The position numbers and the translations under genes are program-made. A stretch of 64,000 nucleotides of DNA, from NCBI RefSeq assembly GCF_000317285.1, contig NZ_AJLN01000116.1, positions 714,384-778,383 on the forward strand. The letters run 5' to 3'. Shown here in pieces: positions 54,214 through 63,973 of this stretch. Below the pieces are notes generated by a model. It was given only the letters and a program-made list of their open reading frames with translations, was not told the origin of the DNA and ran no database searches. The DNA is from Chlorogloeopsis fritschii PCC 6912 (GTDB taxonomy: Bacteria > Cyanobacteriota > Cyanobacteriia > Cyanobacteriales > Nostocaceae). The stretch's first letter is position 1. Each line of letters starts with the position of its first letter.

Positions 54214-55317
54214 ATGGCAATTATCTCCTCGAAAAAACAGCCTTCCGACTCAGGTGGAGAACCAAAACAGCGTCAGACGCAACCCAAAACATCGACAAAA
54301 GAGAATATTTTGCAACCCGAAGCTGCGATTGAGGAACAAGGTAAGCAGGAAGAGAGCATTCGACCGCAACGGTTTGCCGATTATATTGGACAGAAAGATT
54401 TAAAGGATGTACTGGAAATAGCAATTAAAGCAGCTAAGTCCAGAAAAGAAGTGCTAGATCACCTATTGTTATACGGCCCTCCTGGTTTGGGCAAGACGAC
54501 AATGGCAATGATTTTAGCAGCGGAGATGGAAGTTAACTGCAAAATTACCAGCGCTCCATCCCTAGAACGTCCTAGAGATATTGTTGGGCTGTTAGTGAAT
54601 CTCAAACCTGGGGATATTTTGTTTATAGATGAAATTCATCGCCTCTCGCGGATGACCGAAGAGATTTTATACCCAGCAATGGAGGATTACCGCTTAGACT
54701 TGACAGTAGGCAAAGGTTCTAGCGCTCGAACTCGCAGTATTCCCCTATCAAAATTTACTTTAGTGGGGGCGACAACCCGTGTCGGTGCGCTCACTTCTCC
54801 TCTGCGCGATCGCTTTGGTTTGATTCAAAAACTCAGATTTTATGAAGTCGAAGAACTGAGGCTAATTGTCCAACGCAGCGCTCAGTTACTCAATACTACC
54901 GTTACCGAAGATGGAGCCAAAGAAATTGCCAGGCGATCGCGTGGCACACCACGAATAGCAAATAGATTGCTGAAGCGTGTACGTGATTATGCAGAAGTAA
55001 AATCATTTGATTGCATTTGTGAAAAAGTAGCAGCCGAAGCATTGCAACTATTTCAAGTAGATCCTTGCGGCTTGGATTGGACAGACCGCAGAATGCTAAG
55101 TGTGATAATTGAACAATTTAACGGCGGGCCAGTAGGGTTAGAAACAATTGCAGCGGCGACAGGTGAAGATACCCAAACCATAGAGGAAGTATACGAACCT
55201 TATTTGATGCAGATTGGGTATTTAAGCCGCACACCCCGTGGTAGAGTAGCGACAGCTGCTGCATATAAGCATTTAGATTTTAAGCCACCTAATGAGCAGT
55301 TGTCGTTTTTGCAGTGA
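54214..55317 (+). CDS. ruvB: Holliday junction branch migration helicase RuvB
   Basis: RuvB AAA+ motor, 367 residues, driving branch migration with RuvA. The Walker A motif is GPPGLGKTT (Lys94), Walker B is LFIDEIHR (Asp139, Glu140), and sensor 1 is VGATTR. A C-terminal winged helix follows ([16 protein letters not shown]). The first 45 residues are a Gln/Lys-rich extension. Full length. Confidence 0.97.
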   Translation: MAIISSKKQPSDSGGEPKQRQTQPKTSTKENILQPEAAIEEQGKQEESIRPQRFADYIGQKDLKDVLEIAIKAAKSRKEVLDHLLLYGPPGLGKTTMAMILAAEMEVNCKITSAPSLERPRDIVGLLVNLKPGDILFIDEIHRLSRMTEEILYPAMEDYRLDLTVGKGSSARTRSIPLSKFTLVGATTRVGALTSPLRDRFGLIQKLRFYEVEELRLIVQRSAQLLNTTVTEDGAKEIARRSRGTPRIANRLLKRVRDYAEVKSFDCICEKVAAEALQLFQVDPCGLDWTDRRMLSVIIEQFNGGPVGLETIAAATGEDTQTIEEVYEPYLMQIGYLSRTPRGRVATAAAYKHLDFKPPNEQLSFLQ

Positions 55318-55460
55318 CTAGTGACTAGGGACTAGGGACTAGGGACTAGTAAGAGGACAACGAGAGGAAGAGAGGGGGAGAGGTAGGGAAAATCTTTCAC
55401 CGTGTCCTCGCATCCCCGTGTCCTTTTTACCCAATCCCCGATACCCAATACCCAATACCT
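55318..55460. repeat. Heptamer tandem repeats (STRR type)
   Basis: Four copies of GACTAGG-type heptamers at about 55318-55350 and tandem CCAATAC-type heptamers at 55432-55460. They fill most of the spacer between ruvB and the TPR gene. Confidence 0.65.
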
Positions 55461-55485
55461 AAAAAATAGACACAGGTAAACATAG

Positions 55486-56292
55486 ATGATGAGGTTAATA
55501 GTTATTTTGTTGAGTCTTTTGCTTGTGTTTGGGTGGGCTGAGGCTGTAATGGCACAATCCCAAAAGCCCAACATTACCCAAGAGCAGCTGCGAAAAGGTG
55601 ATGAGTTGACAAGAGCAGCTTTTGCAGCAACGAGTAAAGGTGATTTTGCCACTGCTGAAAAGTACTGGACAGAAATTATCGAGCAATTCCCAGATAATCC
55701 GGCAATTTGGAGTAATCGGGGAAATTCTAGGGTGAGCCAAAATAAGCTGCAAGAGGCGCTGGCTGATTTTAACAAAGCAATTGAACTTGCACCAGATATT
55801 ACAGACCCCTATTTAAATCGCGGTACTGCCCTTGAGGGTTTGGGAAGATGGGAAGAAGCGATCGCAGATTACGATCGCATTCTTGAAATCGATCCTCAAG
55901 ATGCAATGGCGTACAATAACCGCGGTACTGCCGAAGTCGGCTTGGAAAGGTGGGAAGATGCCATAGCCGACTACAAAAAAGCAATGGCATTAGCCCCAAA
56001 TTTAGTCATTGCCCGTGGTAACTACGCTCTAGTTTTGTATGAAACTGGGCAAATTGAGCCAGCAATCCGAGAAATGAAAAATATAGTCCGCAAATATCCT
56101 AATTTTGCCGATACACGTGCTGCACTCACAGCTGCTCTTTGGGTAAATGGACAAAAAGGTGAAGCAGAAAGTAATTGGGTAGCTGCTTCTGGACTCGATC
56201 CCCGTTACAAAGATATCAATTGGGTGAAAAATATTCGTCGCTGGCCTCCTAGCATGGTGACAGCTTTGGATAAGTTTTTGAAATTACAATAA
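55486..56292 (+). CDS. Exported tetratricopeptide-repeat protein
   Basis: 268-residue protein with a signal peptide (hydrophobic residues 3-20, cleavage near VMAQS), then about four TPR units from residue 55, such as AIWSNRGNSRVSQNKLQEALADF and its relatives at 34-residue spacing. The C-terminal 60 residues contain a TPR-like unit and DPRYKDINWVKNIRRWPPSM. TPR proteins scaffold protein complexes, and related cyanobacterial proteins assist photosystem assembly, but no partner is evident. ATG at 55486 or 55489. Confidence 0.8.
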   Translation: MMRLIVILLSLLLVFGWAEAVMAQSQKPNITQEQLRKGDELTRAAFAATSKGDFATAEKYWTEIIEQFPDNPAIWSNRGNSRVSQNKLQEALADFNKAIELAPDITDPYLNRGTALEGLGRWEEAIADYDRILEIDPQDAMAYNNRGTAEVGLERWEDAIADYKKAMALAPNLVIARGNYALVLYETGQIEPAIREMKNIVRKYPNFADTRAALTAALWVNGQKGEAESNWVAASGLDPRYKDINWVKNIRRWPPSMVTALDKFLKLQ

Positions 56293-56507
56293 AAGTACTT
56301 ACTGTTTGCTCGCTTCAATTTGGAGAAATCAAACTTTAATGCCTTAACAATTACACTTCATAATTAATTTTTTTTGCCAATTCATCAGATATATAAGTAT
56401 TACATGAGTTTTAATATGAGTTTTATAGTTTTGATAAATCTGAAATTGTAGTTAATATTTTAAACGACTGAGAACAAATTAATACAAATATATCTGTAGA
56501 AAATCTC

Positions 56508-57791
56508 ATGACTCATTTTGGCATCATCTGTCCTGGTTCAACTGGTCACCTTAACACAATGCTCCCATTAGGGAAAGAACTGCAACAGCGAGGGCATCGC
56601 GTCACCTTATTTGGAGTACCTGATGCTCAATCCAAAACCCAAGCAGCAGGATTAGAATTCCGGGTAATTGGCGAATCTGAGTTTCCCAAGGGGGCAAATG
56701 CAGAATCATTGGCTAAGTTAGGACAACTCAGTGGTAATTCAGCGTTTAAATATACCGTTAGTCTTTTAAGGAATGGTGCAGCTGTTATCCTCCGAGATAC
56801 ACCGCAAGCCATTAAAGAAGCGGGTGTGGAGGCACTGCTAGTAGATCAAGCTTCACCAGAGGGAGGAACTGTTGCAGATTTTTTGGGTATTCCCTTCATC
56901 ACTATTTGCAGTGCTGTAGTACTGAATCGAGAAGAAAGTGTTCCACCTATTGTCACAAATTGGCATTATAGTACGGCGTGGTGGGCACGGCTACGCAACC
57001 GAGCTGGTTATGAGTTGCTCAAACGTATAGCCAAACCAATTCGGGATTTAATTGATGAGTATCGCACAGAGTGGAAGTTACCCCCGCACTCCAACCCCAA
57101 TGAAAGCTATTCCCAATTAGCTCAAATTAGTCAGCAACCTGCGGAATTAGAATTTCCCAGACAAAATTTACCCCAATGGTTCCATTTTACAGGGCCTTAT
57201 CACAGTCCAATTGGTCGAGAACTTCCTGCTTTTCCTTATGAAAAGTTGATAGATCAACCGTTGATTTATGCCTCAATGGGGACTGTACAAAACAGATTAA
57301 TAAAAGTTTTTCATAATATTGCTGAGGCGTGTGTAGGATTAGATGCCCAGTTGGTAATTTCTTTAGGTGGTTCAGCCAGCCCAGAATCCCTACCAGCACT
57401 TCCTGGTTCACCTTTAGTTGTAGAATATGCGCCCCAACTAGAATTACTTCAAAAAGCCAATCTCACCATTACCCACGCAGGTATGAATACAACCTTAGAA
57501 TGTTTGAGTAATGGCGTGCCAATGGTTGCAATCCCAATTGCCAACGATCAGCCAGGGATCGGAGCGCGTATAGCTTGGGCAGGTGTTGGTGAAGCTATAC
57601 CTGTAGCCCGCTTAAATGTCCCCAAGTTGCGAAAAGCCATCAAGCGGGTACTGACGCAAGAATCCTACAAACAAAATGCGCTCAGATTACAAGCGGCTAT
57701 TCACCGTGCAGGGGGGGTTAGTCGAGCCGCCGATATTATTGAGCAAGCTATATCTACAGGAAAACCTGTGCTTGCTAATACTAATTCCTAA
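56508..57791 (+). CDS. GT1-family (UGT/MGT-like) glycosyltransferase
   Basis: 427-residue glycosyltransferase of family 1. The N-terminal acceptor domain starts GIICPGSTGHLNTMLPLGKEL. The C-terminal donor-binding domain contains ASMGTVQNR, VEYAPQLELLQKANLTITHAG and NTTLECLSNGVPMVAIPIANDQP, matching the UGT signature with the sugar-binding D-Q pair. Closest in style to zeaxanthin glucosyltransferase (CrtX) or macrolide glycosyltransferases. It precedes an acyltransferase-like gene by 182 bp on the same strand. Confidence 0.85.
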   Translation: MTHFGIICPGSTGHLNTMLPLGKELQQRGHRVTLFGVPDAQSKTQAAGLEFRVIGESEFPKGANAESLAKLGQLSGNSAFKYTVSLLRNGAAVILRDTPQAIKEAGVEALLVDQASPEGGTVADFLGIPFITICSAVVLNREESVPPIVTNWHYSTAWWARLRNRAGYELLKRIAKPIRDLIDEYRTEWKLPPHSNPNESYSQLAQISQQPAELEFPRQNLPQWFHFTGPYHSPIGRELPAFPYEKLIDQPLIYASMGTVQNRLIKVFHNIAEACVGLDAQLVISLGGSASPESLPALPGSPLVVEYAPQLELLQKANLTITHAGMNTTLECLSNGVPMVAIPIANDQPGIGARIAWAGVGEAIPVARLNVPKLRKAIKRVLTQESYKQNALRLQAAIHRAGGVSRAADIIEQAISTGKPVLANTNS

Positions 57792-57973
57792 ATGCTTGCT
57801 TGAGCGCATATAGATTGAATTGGTACAAAAGAGGTTGTGCCGCGATCGCGTTTAAGTATCCCAAGATTAATAAAAGATATAAAACGGCACTGTCGATGAA
57901 TCCTGCAAACCGAGTACTTTTCAATTAACCGAACAGGGCGATCGCGTAGATAAAAAGTTACCGATTAAGAATT

Positions 57974-59290
57974 ATGAACTCTCTAAATAGAAAACTTGGT
58001 TTAGTCGAGAATCTGTTTAAAATTCTCCATGATTTAGGCTCAATGATTGATGTGAATGTTGGCCGTATCGAAGGACAACTTGCACCCGATATTCTCCGGC
58101 AGGCTCTGAATTTGGTGCAAAAGCGTCATCCAATGCTTCAAGTTCACATTGTTGAATCTTCAGATGGTGCTTGTTTTCGCTCGGAAGGAACGTCTGACAT
58201 TCCTTTGCATATTATCAACAAACAAGATGAGAATCAATGGCTTGAAATTGCTGAAGACGAATTGCACAAAAAATTCTCTGGGAGTATGGAGCCTCTTTGT
58301 CGGGTAACTTTTCTTCATTCTTCTATCAGTAATGACATTAGCGAAATTATTGCAACGTTTCATCATGCTGTTACTGATGGAATGTCATGTATGCGTTTTT
58401 TCGATGACTTATTGTCTTATTGTCAACAAATTACTGATGGAGAAGATATAGCTACAGTAGTAACTATGGAACTTCTTCCTCCACTTGAAAAGATGCTTGC
58501 CAAGCATCTTACTCATCACAATCAAGTTGAAGAAGCTCAAGACAAATCCTATCAAACAAATCATTTACCAGAGTTAATAATTGAAAAAGAAGTATCTCCT
58601 AGCCAGCGTCGCACCCGTCTTGTCACCAAAATTTTAAGGAAAGATATAACTGTTTTATTGAAAGACCGTTGCAAACAAGAGAAAACAACAGTAAATGGTG
58701 CATTGTGCGCTGCCATGCTACTCGAAACGGCAAAAATTATCTTTCGTGATGGAAATATCAGAAATATCAACTTGTCTTGTGGTTCAAATATAAATTTACG
58801 AAAATTTTGTCAACCTGAAGTAATAGATAAATATATTGGTTGCTTCATTTCTGGAATAGAAGAAATTCACTGTTTAGAAAAAGATACTCAATTTTGGGAT
58901 TTAGCACGAGAATTTAAGCGAAAAATTCATCAATCTATTAATAGTAAATTACCAATTTTTCAGGTTTCAAATGCAGATAATTTCCAGAAATTTAATAAAA
59001 ATTTTATCAATCAAGCTTCAGTTCATAATATGGGAAGAAGCAGCACCACGCATATTTCAAATAGAGGACAATTCAATTTGCCAGAAAAATATGGTTCTTT
59101 GAAATTGAAAGAACTATATTTTGCTACAGGACAGCATATAGTTGGTACTTGTTTTTGGTTGGGTGTAGTAACTTTCCACGAACACCTATTTTGTACTTTT
59201 GCTCATGTAATTCCTTTAGTAAGTGTCAAGACAGCAGAGCAGTTTGCAAATTCTGTCATGGCCACCATACACAAAGCCTGCACATCCTAA
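57974..59290 (+). CDS. Condensation-domain acyltransferase (PapA5-like)
   Basis: 438-residue enzyme of the condensation/BAHD acyltransferase fold. The active-site motif HHAVTDG occupies residues 130-136 with His131 as catalytic base. A later FNLPEKYGSLKL segment resembles the DFGWG-like region. Stand-alone members include PapA5, which esterifies alcohols with acyl chains carried by polyketide synthases. No polyketide or peptide synthase is in the window. It lies after a GT1 gene and convergent with a P450, suggesting acylation of a glycoside or lipid; this is inference. Confidence 0.75.
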   Translation: MNSLNRKLGLVENLFKILHDLGSMIDVNVGRIEGQLAPDILRQALNLVQKRHPMLQVHIVESSDGACFRSEGTSDIPLHIINKQDENQWLEIAEDELHKKFSGSMEPLCRVTFLHSSISNDISEIIATFHHAVTDGMSCMRFFDDLLSYCQQITDGEDIATVVTMELLPPLEKMLAKHLTHHNQVEEAQDKSYQTNHLPELIIEKEVSPSQRRTRLVTKILRKDITVLLKDRCKQEKTTVNGALCAAMLLETAKIIFRDGNIRNINLSCGSNINLRKFCQPEVIDKYIGCFISGIEEIHCLEKDTQFWDLAREFKRKIHQSINSKLPIFQVSNADNFQKFNKNFINQASVHNMGRSSTTHISNRGQFNLPEKYGSLKLKELYFATGQHIVGTCFWLGVVTFHEHLFCTFAHVIPLVSVKTAEQFANSVMATIHKACTS

Positions 59291-59354
59291 TCTTAAAAAG
59301 AGGTTTTACTTACAGTCTTTGCCGTTACCGATTATTTTCATAAACTGCCCTGAA

Positions 59355-60752
59355 TCACTTAATTGAACTACTAACAGATTCGGAGGGTTGCTGTTGGTAT
59401 ACACGCCTCCCCTTTACCACCATCTGCACACCACCGCTCGGTCTAATTAGAGCACCATTACGTACTGCCTGTACTGGTTTACTATCAGCCAGTTCCATCT
59501 GCCAGCGAGACAGCAGTGTTGCCAAAACCATTTTCATTTCAAATAAGGCAAATGCCATACCTATACAGCGACGATTACCACCACCAAATGGTAAATACTC
59601 ATAGGGAGCAAATTGACGTTCCAGAAAACGCTCTGGCTGAAACAGCTTGGATTCGGGATATAAATCTTCTCGATGATGAGTTAAATAAATACAGGGAATC
59701 ACTAGAGTACCAGGCTCCAACTCGTAGCCCATGATTTCTAGCGGTGATTTTACCACTCGATTTAATGCCAACATCACCACTGGATATAAGCGCAGTGTTT
59801 CACAACAGACAGCATTTAAATAGGGCGATCGCAAAATCACGTTTGGATCGGGATTAGCACCTAGTCCATCCAGCTCTTGCAGCAGTTTCTCGCGCACTTG
59901 AGGAAGATGATGAATCCAGTAGAATGCCCACGCTAGAGAACTTGCTGTTGTTTCATGACCTGCTACTAATAAAGTAACTAACTCATCGCGTAACTCTATA
60001 TCTGTCATTGGCTGCCCTTGTTCGTCCCTAGCTGCCATCATCAAAGACAGAATATCAGTTCGAGATGGATCGCTTTGCTGTTTGCGTTCTTGAATCTCGG
60101 CATAGATAAGTTCGTCAATTTGCTGGATTTGGTGCATGAAGATTCCCCAAGGACTCCACCGTCCAAAATCCTTGCGCAATATTGGGAAAAGAAACATGAG
60201 TGCCGTCAACAGAGGTGCTTTGGGATTGAGTATGGCAATCAGCCTTTCTCTGAGTTTTTCGTAACGCGGCCCTTCCTCTAGCCCAAATACTGCTTTTAAA
60301 ATCACCTGAAAGGATATTGTTTGCATGGACGGCAAAACTGAAAAATTTTCTCCAATCTGCCAGCGATCGCTTACTTGCACTGTGACGTCACGGATCAGTT
60401 CACCATAAGCTAGCATCCGTTCTCCATGTAAAGGAGGAGTTAAAAGCTTTCTTTGTCTTTGGTGGGGTTTTCCTTCCAATGTCAGCAAAGATTGTTGTCC
60501 CAGTAGAGGTGATCGAATACCTGCTGGTTCACCAGAGTCCAACTGTTTTGGATCGGTGGTAAAAATCTGTTGAATTGCTTGGGGGTTGCTAATAAATACT
60601 TGAGGAGTAAAAACCGGGCCGATCCTAAGGGTGAAGATATCGCCGTAGCGTTTTGCACAGTCTTCCATATATTCAAGCGGTCTATTCATCCACTGGAACG
60701 TCTGTACCCAAGGATGATTTTGAGGGCCGTTAGGTAGTTTATGTGCAACCAT
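59355..60752 (-). CDS. Cytochrome P450 (CYP110-like)
   Basis: Cytochrome P450 of 465 residues. The I-helix oxygen-binding motif is AGHETTASS, the K-helix ExxR is ETLRLYP, and the haem-binding loop FGGGNRRCIGMAFA carries Cys396. It has no membrane anchor. Similarity in style to the CYP110 family, known from heterocystous cyanobacteria and acting on fatty acids or terpenes, is from memory. The start at 60752 has AGGAGA upstream; the longer frame adds nine residues. Convergent with the PapA5-like gene. Confidence 0.9.
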   Translation of the reverse strand: MVAHKLPNGPQNHPWVQTFQWMNRPLEYMEDCAKRYGDIFTLRIGPVFTPQVFISNPQAIQQIFTTDPKQLDSGEPAGIRSPLLGQQSLLTLEGKPHQRQRKLLTPPLHGERMLAYGELIRDVTVQVSDRWQIGENFSVLPSMQTISFQVILKAVFGLEEGPRYEKLRERLIAILNPKAPLLTALMFLFPILRKDFGRWSPWGIFMHQIQQIDELIYAEIQERKQQSDPSRTDILSLMMAARDEQGQPMTDIELRDELVTLLVAGHETTASSLAWAFYWIHHLPQVREKLLQELDGLGANPDPNVILRSPYLNAVCCETLRLYPVVMLALNRVVKSPLEIMGYELEPGTLVIPCIYLTHHREDLYPESKLFQPERFLERQFAPYEYLPFGGGNRRCIGMAFALFEMKMVLATLLSRWQMELADSKPVQAVRNGALIRPSGGVQMVVKGRRVYQQQPSESVSSSIK

Positions 60753-60884
60753 TTTTTTATCTCCTAAGAATTGGAGCAATACTGGCTAATGCCAGTCGTT
60801 CATACACCTATAGTTAGATTGATCCTAGAACAAGTATGCAAATGAGGAGCTTAAAAATTCCTTAGCCTTACCACTTCTTGATGA

Positions 60885-61664
60885 CTAACGTTTAGTTAGT
60901 TCCTGAATTGTTGTTGGATTCAACTGCTCGACATTATTTAAAACTATTGCGGCTCCCGCTTGTTGCAAAGTTTGGGCATATGCATCACGTCTTGCGGCTG
61001 TTTCCTGGACGTGCGGTGGTAAAACACCTACACCAATCCAGGTGCGATCGCGCTGCTGTGATCGCGCTTTCTCGACTGTGTACATATCAGCTACCGTATC
61101 TCCCACATACACAACTGTAGATTTTTTGTCAAGTCCATCCTCTAGCAGCCGGACAGTGGCAAAAAGTCCAGTAGGATCTGGTTTGCCAGGAGCATCTTCC
61201 ATCGCAATTAAAACTGGGGACTGCAAACCAAGGCGGCGTTGCAAAACATAGGTAGCAGAAGCACGAGTAGCACCGCTAAAAAATCCCCATGTAATGCCAG
61301 CTAAAGTAAGTTGTTCGAGATAGCTTGGTTGTAATAACAAGGGTTCATCGCAAATATAGCCCGTGAAATTGTCTGGATCTGTGCCTCGGTAACGCGATTG
61401 AAAAAAGGCAACAATGTTTTCGTAGTCTAGCTGTAATTGTTGGCGCGATCGCCCTTGAGTCTCAAAGTAGCGGTAAATTAACTCTTGGGATGCTTCCCAA
61501 TCATTATTCCAGATACCTTCAGACTTTAACTGGTCAATATCTACTGATGTCGGACGATAGGCTTTTGCTGTGAAATGTTCCACAGTATCTGCGAGCGCCC
61601 GTCGATAGGAACCGCCCACATCACGCACAACACCGTCAATATCAAAAACAACAATTGTATTCAT
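60885..61664 (-). CDS. HAD-superfamily phosphatase
   Basis: HAD subfamily IA hydrolase, 259 residues. Motif I is DIDGVVRD (nucleophile Asp and acid-base Asp), motif II is FFSGAT, the motif III Lys is in GKPDPTG, and motif IV is VGDTVADM. An insert cap lies between motifs I and II. It resembles the hypothetical group often seen near histidine genes, but the substrate is unknown. The third residue Met is chosen as start because motif I follows directly. Confidence 0.85.
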   Translation of the reverse strand: MNTIVVFDIDGVVRDVGGSYRRALADTVEHFTAKAYRPTSVDIDQLKSEGIWNNDWEASQELIYRYFETQGRSRQQLQLDYENIVAFFQSRYRGTDPDNFTGYICDEPLLLQPSYLEQLTLAGITWGFFSGATRASATYVLQRRLGLQSPVLIAMEDAPGKPDPTGLFATVRLLEDGLDKKSTVVYVGDTVADMYTVEKARSQQRDRTWIGVGVLPPHVQETAARRDAYAQTLQQAGAAIVLNNVEQLNPTTIQELTKR

Positions 61665-61689
61665 GGTCATTGGTCATTAGTGATTAGCT

Positions 61690-61740
61690 TGTCCCCTATC
61701 CCCTGTCCCCTATCCCCTGTCCCCTTGTCCTCTTGTCTCC
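61690..61740. repeat. Heptamer tandem repeat
   Basis: Tandem CCCCTAT / CCCCTGT heptamers in the spacer upstream of the HAD phosphatase gene, of the STRR type. Confidence 0.6.
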
Positions 61741-61833
61741 CCATCATTAATTTAGTCAGCGGGTGAGGTATTGCGTTAAAATAAGCGATCGCTGTCATTA
61801 GTTAAGTTTTGCCCGGAAATCCCGGAGGTGCAA

Positions 61834-62133
61834 TTGTCAAAGTTTATTTTGAAAATTTTGTGGTTAGACGATAACGTCGCCTTGGCGGTCGATCAGGTAG
61901 TGGGTAAAGGTACTAGTCCTTTGACTAAGTACTTCTTTTGGCCCAGAAATGATGCCTGGGAAGAATTAAAAAAAGAACTGGAGTCGAAACACTGGATTAG
62001 TGAACTAGATCGGGTAGAGATACTCAATAAAGCTACCGAAGTTATCAACTACTGGCAAGAGGAAGGTAGAAATCGTCCGATGGCCGAAGCCCAGTTGAAG
62101 TTTCCTGAAGTTGCCTTTACAGGTAGCGCTTGA
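61834..62133 (+). CDS. 30S ribosomal protein PSRP-3 (Ycf65-like)
   Basis: PSRP-3/Ycf65, a small subunit ribosomal protein of cyanobacteria and plastids, 99 residues. It reads [40 protein letters not shown] and [16 protein letters not shown], all highly typical. The TTG at 61834 is chosen as start because GGAGG lies 5 nt before it and the product then begins SKFILK like its homologues; a GTG at 61828 overlaps the ribosome site. It converges with the protein kinase gene. Confidence 0.93.
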   Translation: MSKFILKILWLDDNVALAVDQVVGKGTSPLTKYFFWPRNDAWEELKKELESKHWISELDRVEILNKATEVINYWQEEGRNRPMAEAQLKFPEVAFTGSA

Positions 62134-62134
62134 T

Positions 62135-63973
62135 TTAGGTATTACCAATTGAATTTAGCTGCTGTTGTCCTAGCTCCCAGAGCTTGATTGTCTTATCCCT
62201 GCTGCCACTAGCAATCAGTTGTGCAACAGGGCTAACAGCAACGGCAAATACTGAGTCCTCATGACCTGTGAGAGTAGCAATTTCCTCTCCAGTACTGACT
62301 CTCCAAATTTTAATCGTGTTGTCTCTACTTCCACTGATCAGCGCTTTTCCATTGGCACTAAAAGCTACTGCCAGCACTGACCAAGAATGGCCTTGTAGTG
62401 TGCGAATTACCTGACCAGTGTTTACATCCCACAATTTGATAGTGTTATCATCGCTACCAGTTGCCAAAATTTTTCCATCGGGACTAAAAGCGAGTGTCAG
62501 AACTGCCCATGTATGGCTAGAAAGGCTGTAGAATGGGCAGTTTTTAAATTTCTCTTGATCAAGATGGGGAGAATTGAATGAAGAAATATCCCATAATCTC
62601 ATAGTTCTGTCATAACTAGCACTGGCAAGAAGTTGATTTTGCGGACTAAACGCGACTGTACTGACCTGCAATTGGTGCCCAACTAGTGTATAAATTTCTT
62701 CACCTGTTTTGACATTCCAGAGTTTGACTGTTTTATCCCAACTGCCACTAGCTAGTGTTTTCCCATCAAGACTGAAAGCCACTGATTTGACGCTGTTTGT
62801 ATGTCCAACAAGGGTAAATATTAGCTCACGTGTATTCACATTCCATAATTTAATTTTTTTATCATCACTAGCAGTTGCCAGAATTTCTCCATCAGGGCTG
62901 AAAGCAACTGATTTTACAGCTTGCTCGTGTCCAGCTAAAGTACAAATCAGTTTTTTAGTGCTTAAATCCCATAATTTAGTTGTTTTGTCATCATGAGCGC
63001 TGGCTAATATCTCCCCACATTCCCCTTCATTGATAAAGCTAGAACTAAGTCTAATGGCAATAGAATTGACGCCACTTAAGAAACTAGGATGTGCAGATAA
63101 AGTATGTAGACAGTGCCAATTTTGAATTTGAGATTTGGGATGGGGGATTGAGAATTGGATGCCCATTGCTTGCATGACTTCATCTGCCGATTGAAAGCGA
63201 TCGCTCTGGGAATTTTCTATCAGTTTGTCAATAATTTTGCCCAAGCGATCGCTAATTTTAGTAGTCAGATACTGTCGCCAAACCCAAGAATTACTAACTG
63301 TATCAAATAAATCAAAAGGAGAAATCTGGGTAAGTAAGTAAATACAAGTTACACCCAAGCTATAAAGGTCACTCGCAAATACAGGTTTGCCTTGTGTTTG
63401 CTCTGGTGCAGCGTATTCTGGACTACCTATACTGTGTTCAATTTTTAGCTGCTTGTTGCCTGACAAAAATTTGGCTGTACCAAAATCCACCAAGATTAGA
63501 TCCCCCCCGCCTGCGGCACACCCTCTTATCAAGGGGGGGTTGGGGGGGGATCTCAAAATCAGATTTTCGGGTTTGATATCGCAGTGGATGATCTGGCGAT
63601 CGCCAATAAATTTGAGAACAGGCAACACATTCTCTAACAGTTGCCAAATTTGAGCTTCGCTAAAGCTTCCCCTTTTTTCCATTAAGGTAGCTAAATTCTT
63701 GCCTTCAACATATTCCTGCACCAAATAAAAGTGCTGTTTTTCTACAAAGAATGCTATCAAGGCAGGAACTTGTGGATGTTTCCCCAATTCCTCTAGTTGT
63801 TGTGCTTTTTTTATAAACTCTTCTACTGTTTGCTCTCGCGGCTGTAATTTTTGCACAATACAAACAACTGGCGGAGATTGATTTTCATCTGTTGCGAGAA
63901 AGGTTTGGCAAAATCCACCTTTACCAATCTGTTTAATTAAGTGGTAACGTTCGTACAGCAAAATTTCTACCAT
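62135..63973 (-). CDS. Serine/threonine protein kinase with seven WD40 repeats
   Basis: 612-residue protein with an N-terminal Hanks-type kinase (about 1-290) and a C-terminal seven-repeat WD40 propeller (about 300-605). Kinase parts seen are the P-loop GKGGFCQTF, HCDIKPEN and DFG. The VAIK lysine region reads C-I-V-Q-K-L where relatives usually have C-V-I-K-Q, so the ATP-binding Lys is shifted by one. Between HCDIKPENLILR and LILVDFG an 18-residue insert (SPPNPPLIRGCAAGGGD) is encoded by a palindromic DNA repeat. WD repeats such as GHTNSVKSVAFS...DKTVKLW are well kept. Activity is uncertain. Confidence 0.88.
   Translation of the reverse strand: MVEILLYERYHLIKQIGKGGFCQTFLATDENQSPPVVCIVQKLQPREQTVEEFIKKAQQLEELGKHPQVPALIAFFVEKQHFYLVQEYVEGKNLATLMEKRGSFSEAQIWQLLENVLPVLKFIGDRQIIHCDIKPENLILRSPPNPPLIRGCAAGGGDLILVDFGTAKFLSGNKQLKIEHSIGSPEYAAPEQTQGKPVFASDLYSLGVTCIYLLTQISPFDLFDTVSNSWVWRQYLTTKISDRLGKIIDKLIENSQSDRFQSADEVMQAMGIQFSIPHPKSQIQNWHCLHTLSAHPSFLSGVNSIAIRLSSSFINEGECGEILASAHDDKTTKLWDLSTKKLICTLAGHEQAVKSVAFSPDGEILATASDDKKIKLWNVNTRELIFTLVGHTNSVKSVAFSLDGKTLASGSWDKTVKLWNVKTGEEIYTLVGHQLQVSTVAFSPQNQLLASASYDRTMRLWDISSFNSPHLDQEKFKNCPFYSLSSHTWAVLTLAFSPDGKILATGSDDNTIKLWDVNTGQVIRTLQGHSWSVLAVAFSANGKALISGSRDNTIKIWRVSTGEEIATLTGHEDSVFAVAVSPVAQLIASGSRDKTIKLWELGQQQLNSIGNT
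63499..63552. repeat. 54-bp palindromic repeat inside the kinase gene
   Basis: Starts GATCCCCCCC and ends GGGGGGGATC, with a TTATCAAGGG centre. At 54 bp it keeps the reading frame and encodes 18 residues. It belongs to the class of GGGGGATC-ended dispersed palindromes common in cyanobacterial spacers. Confidence 0.75.
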
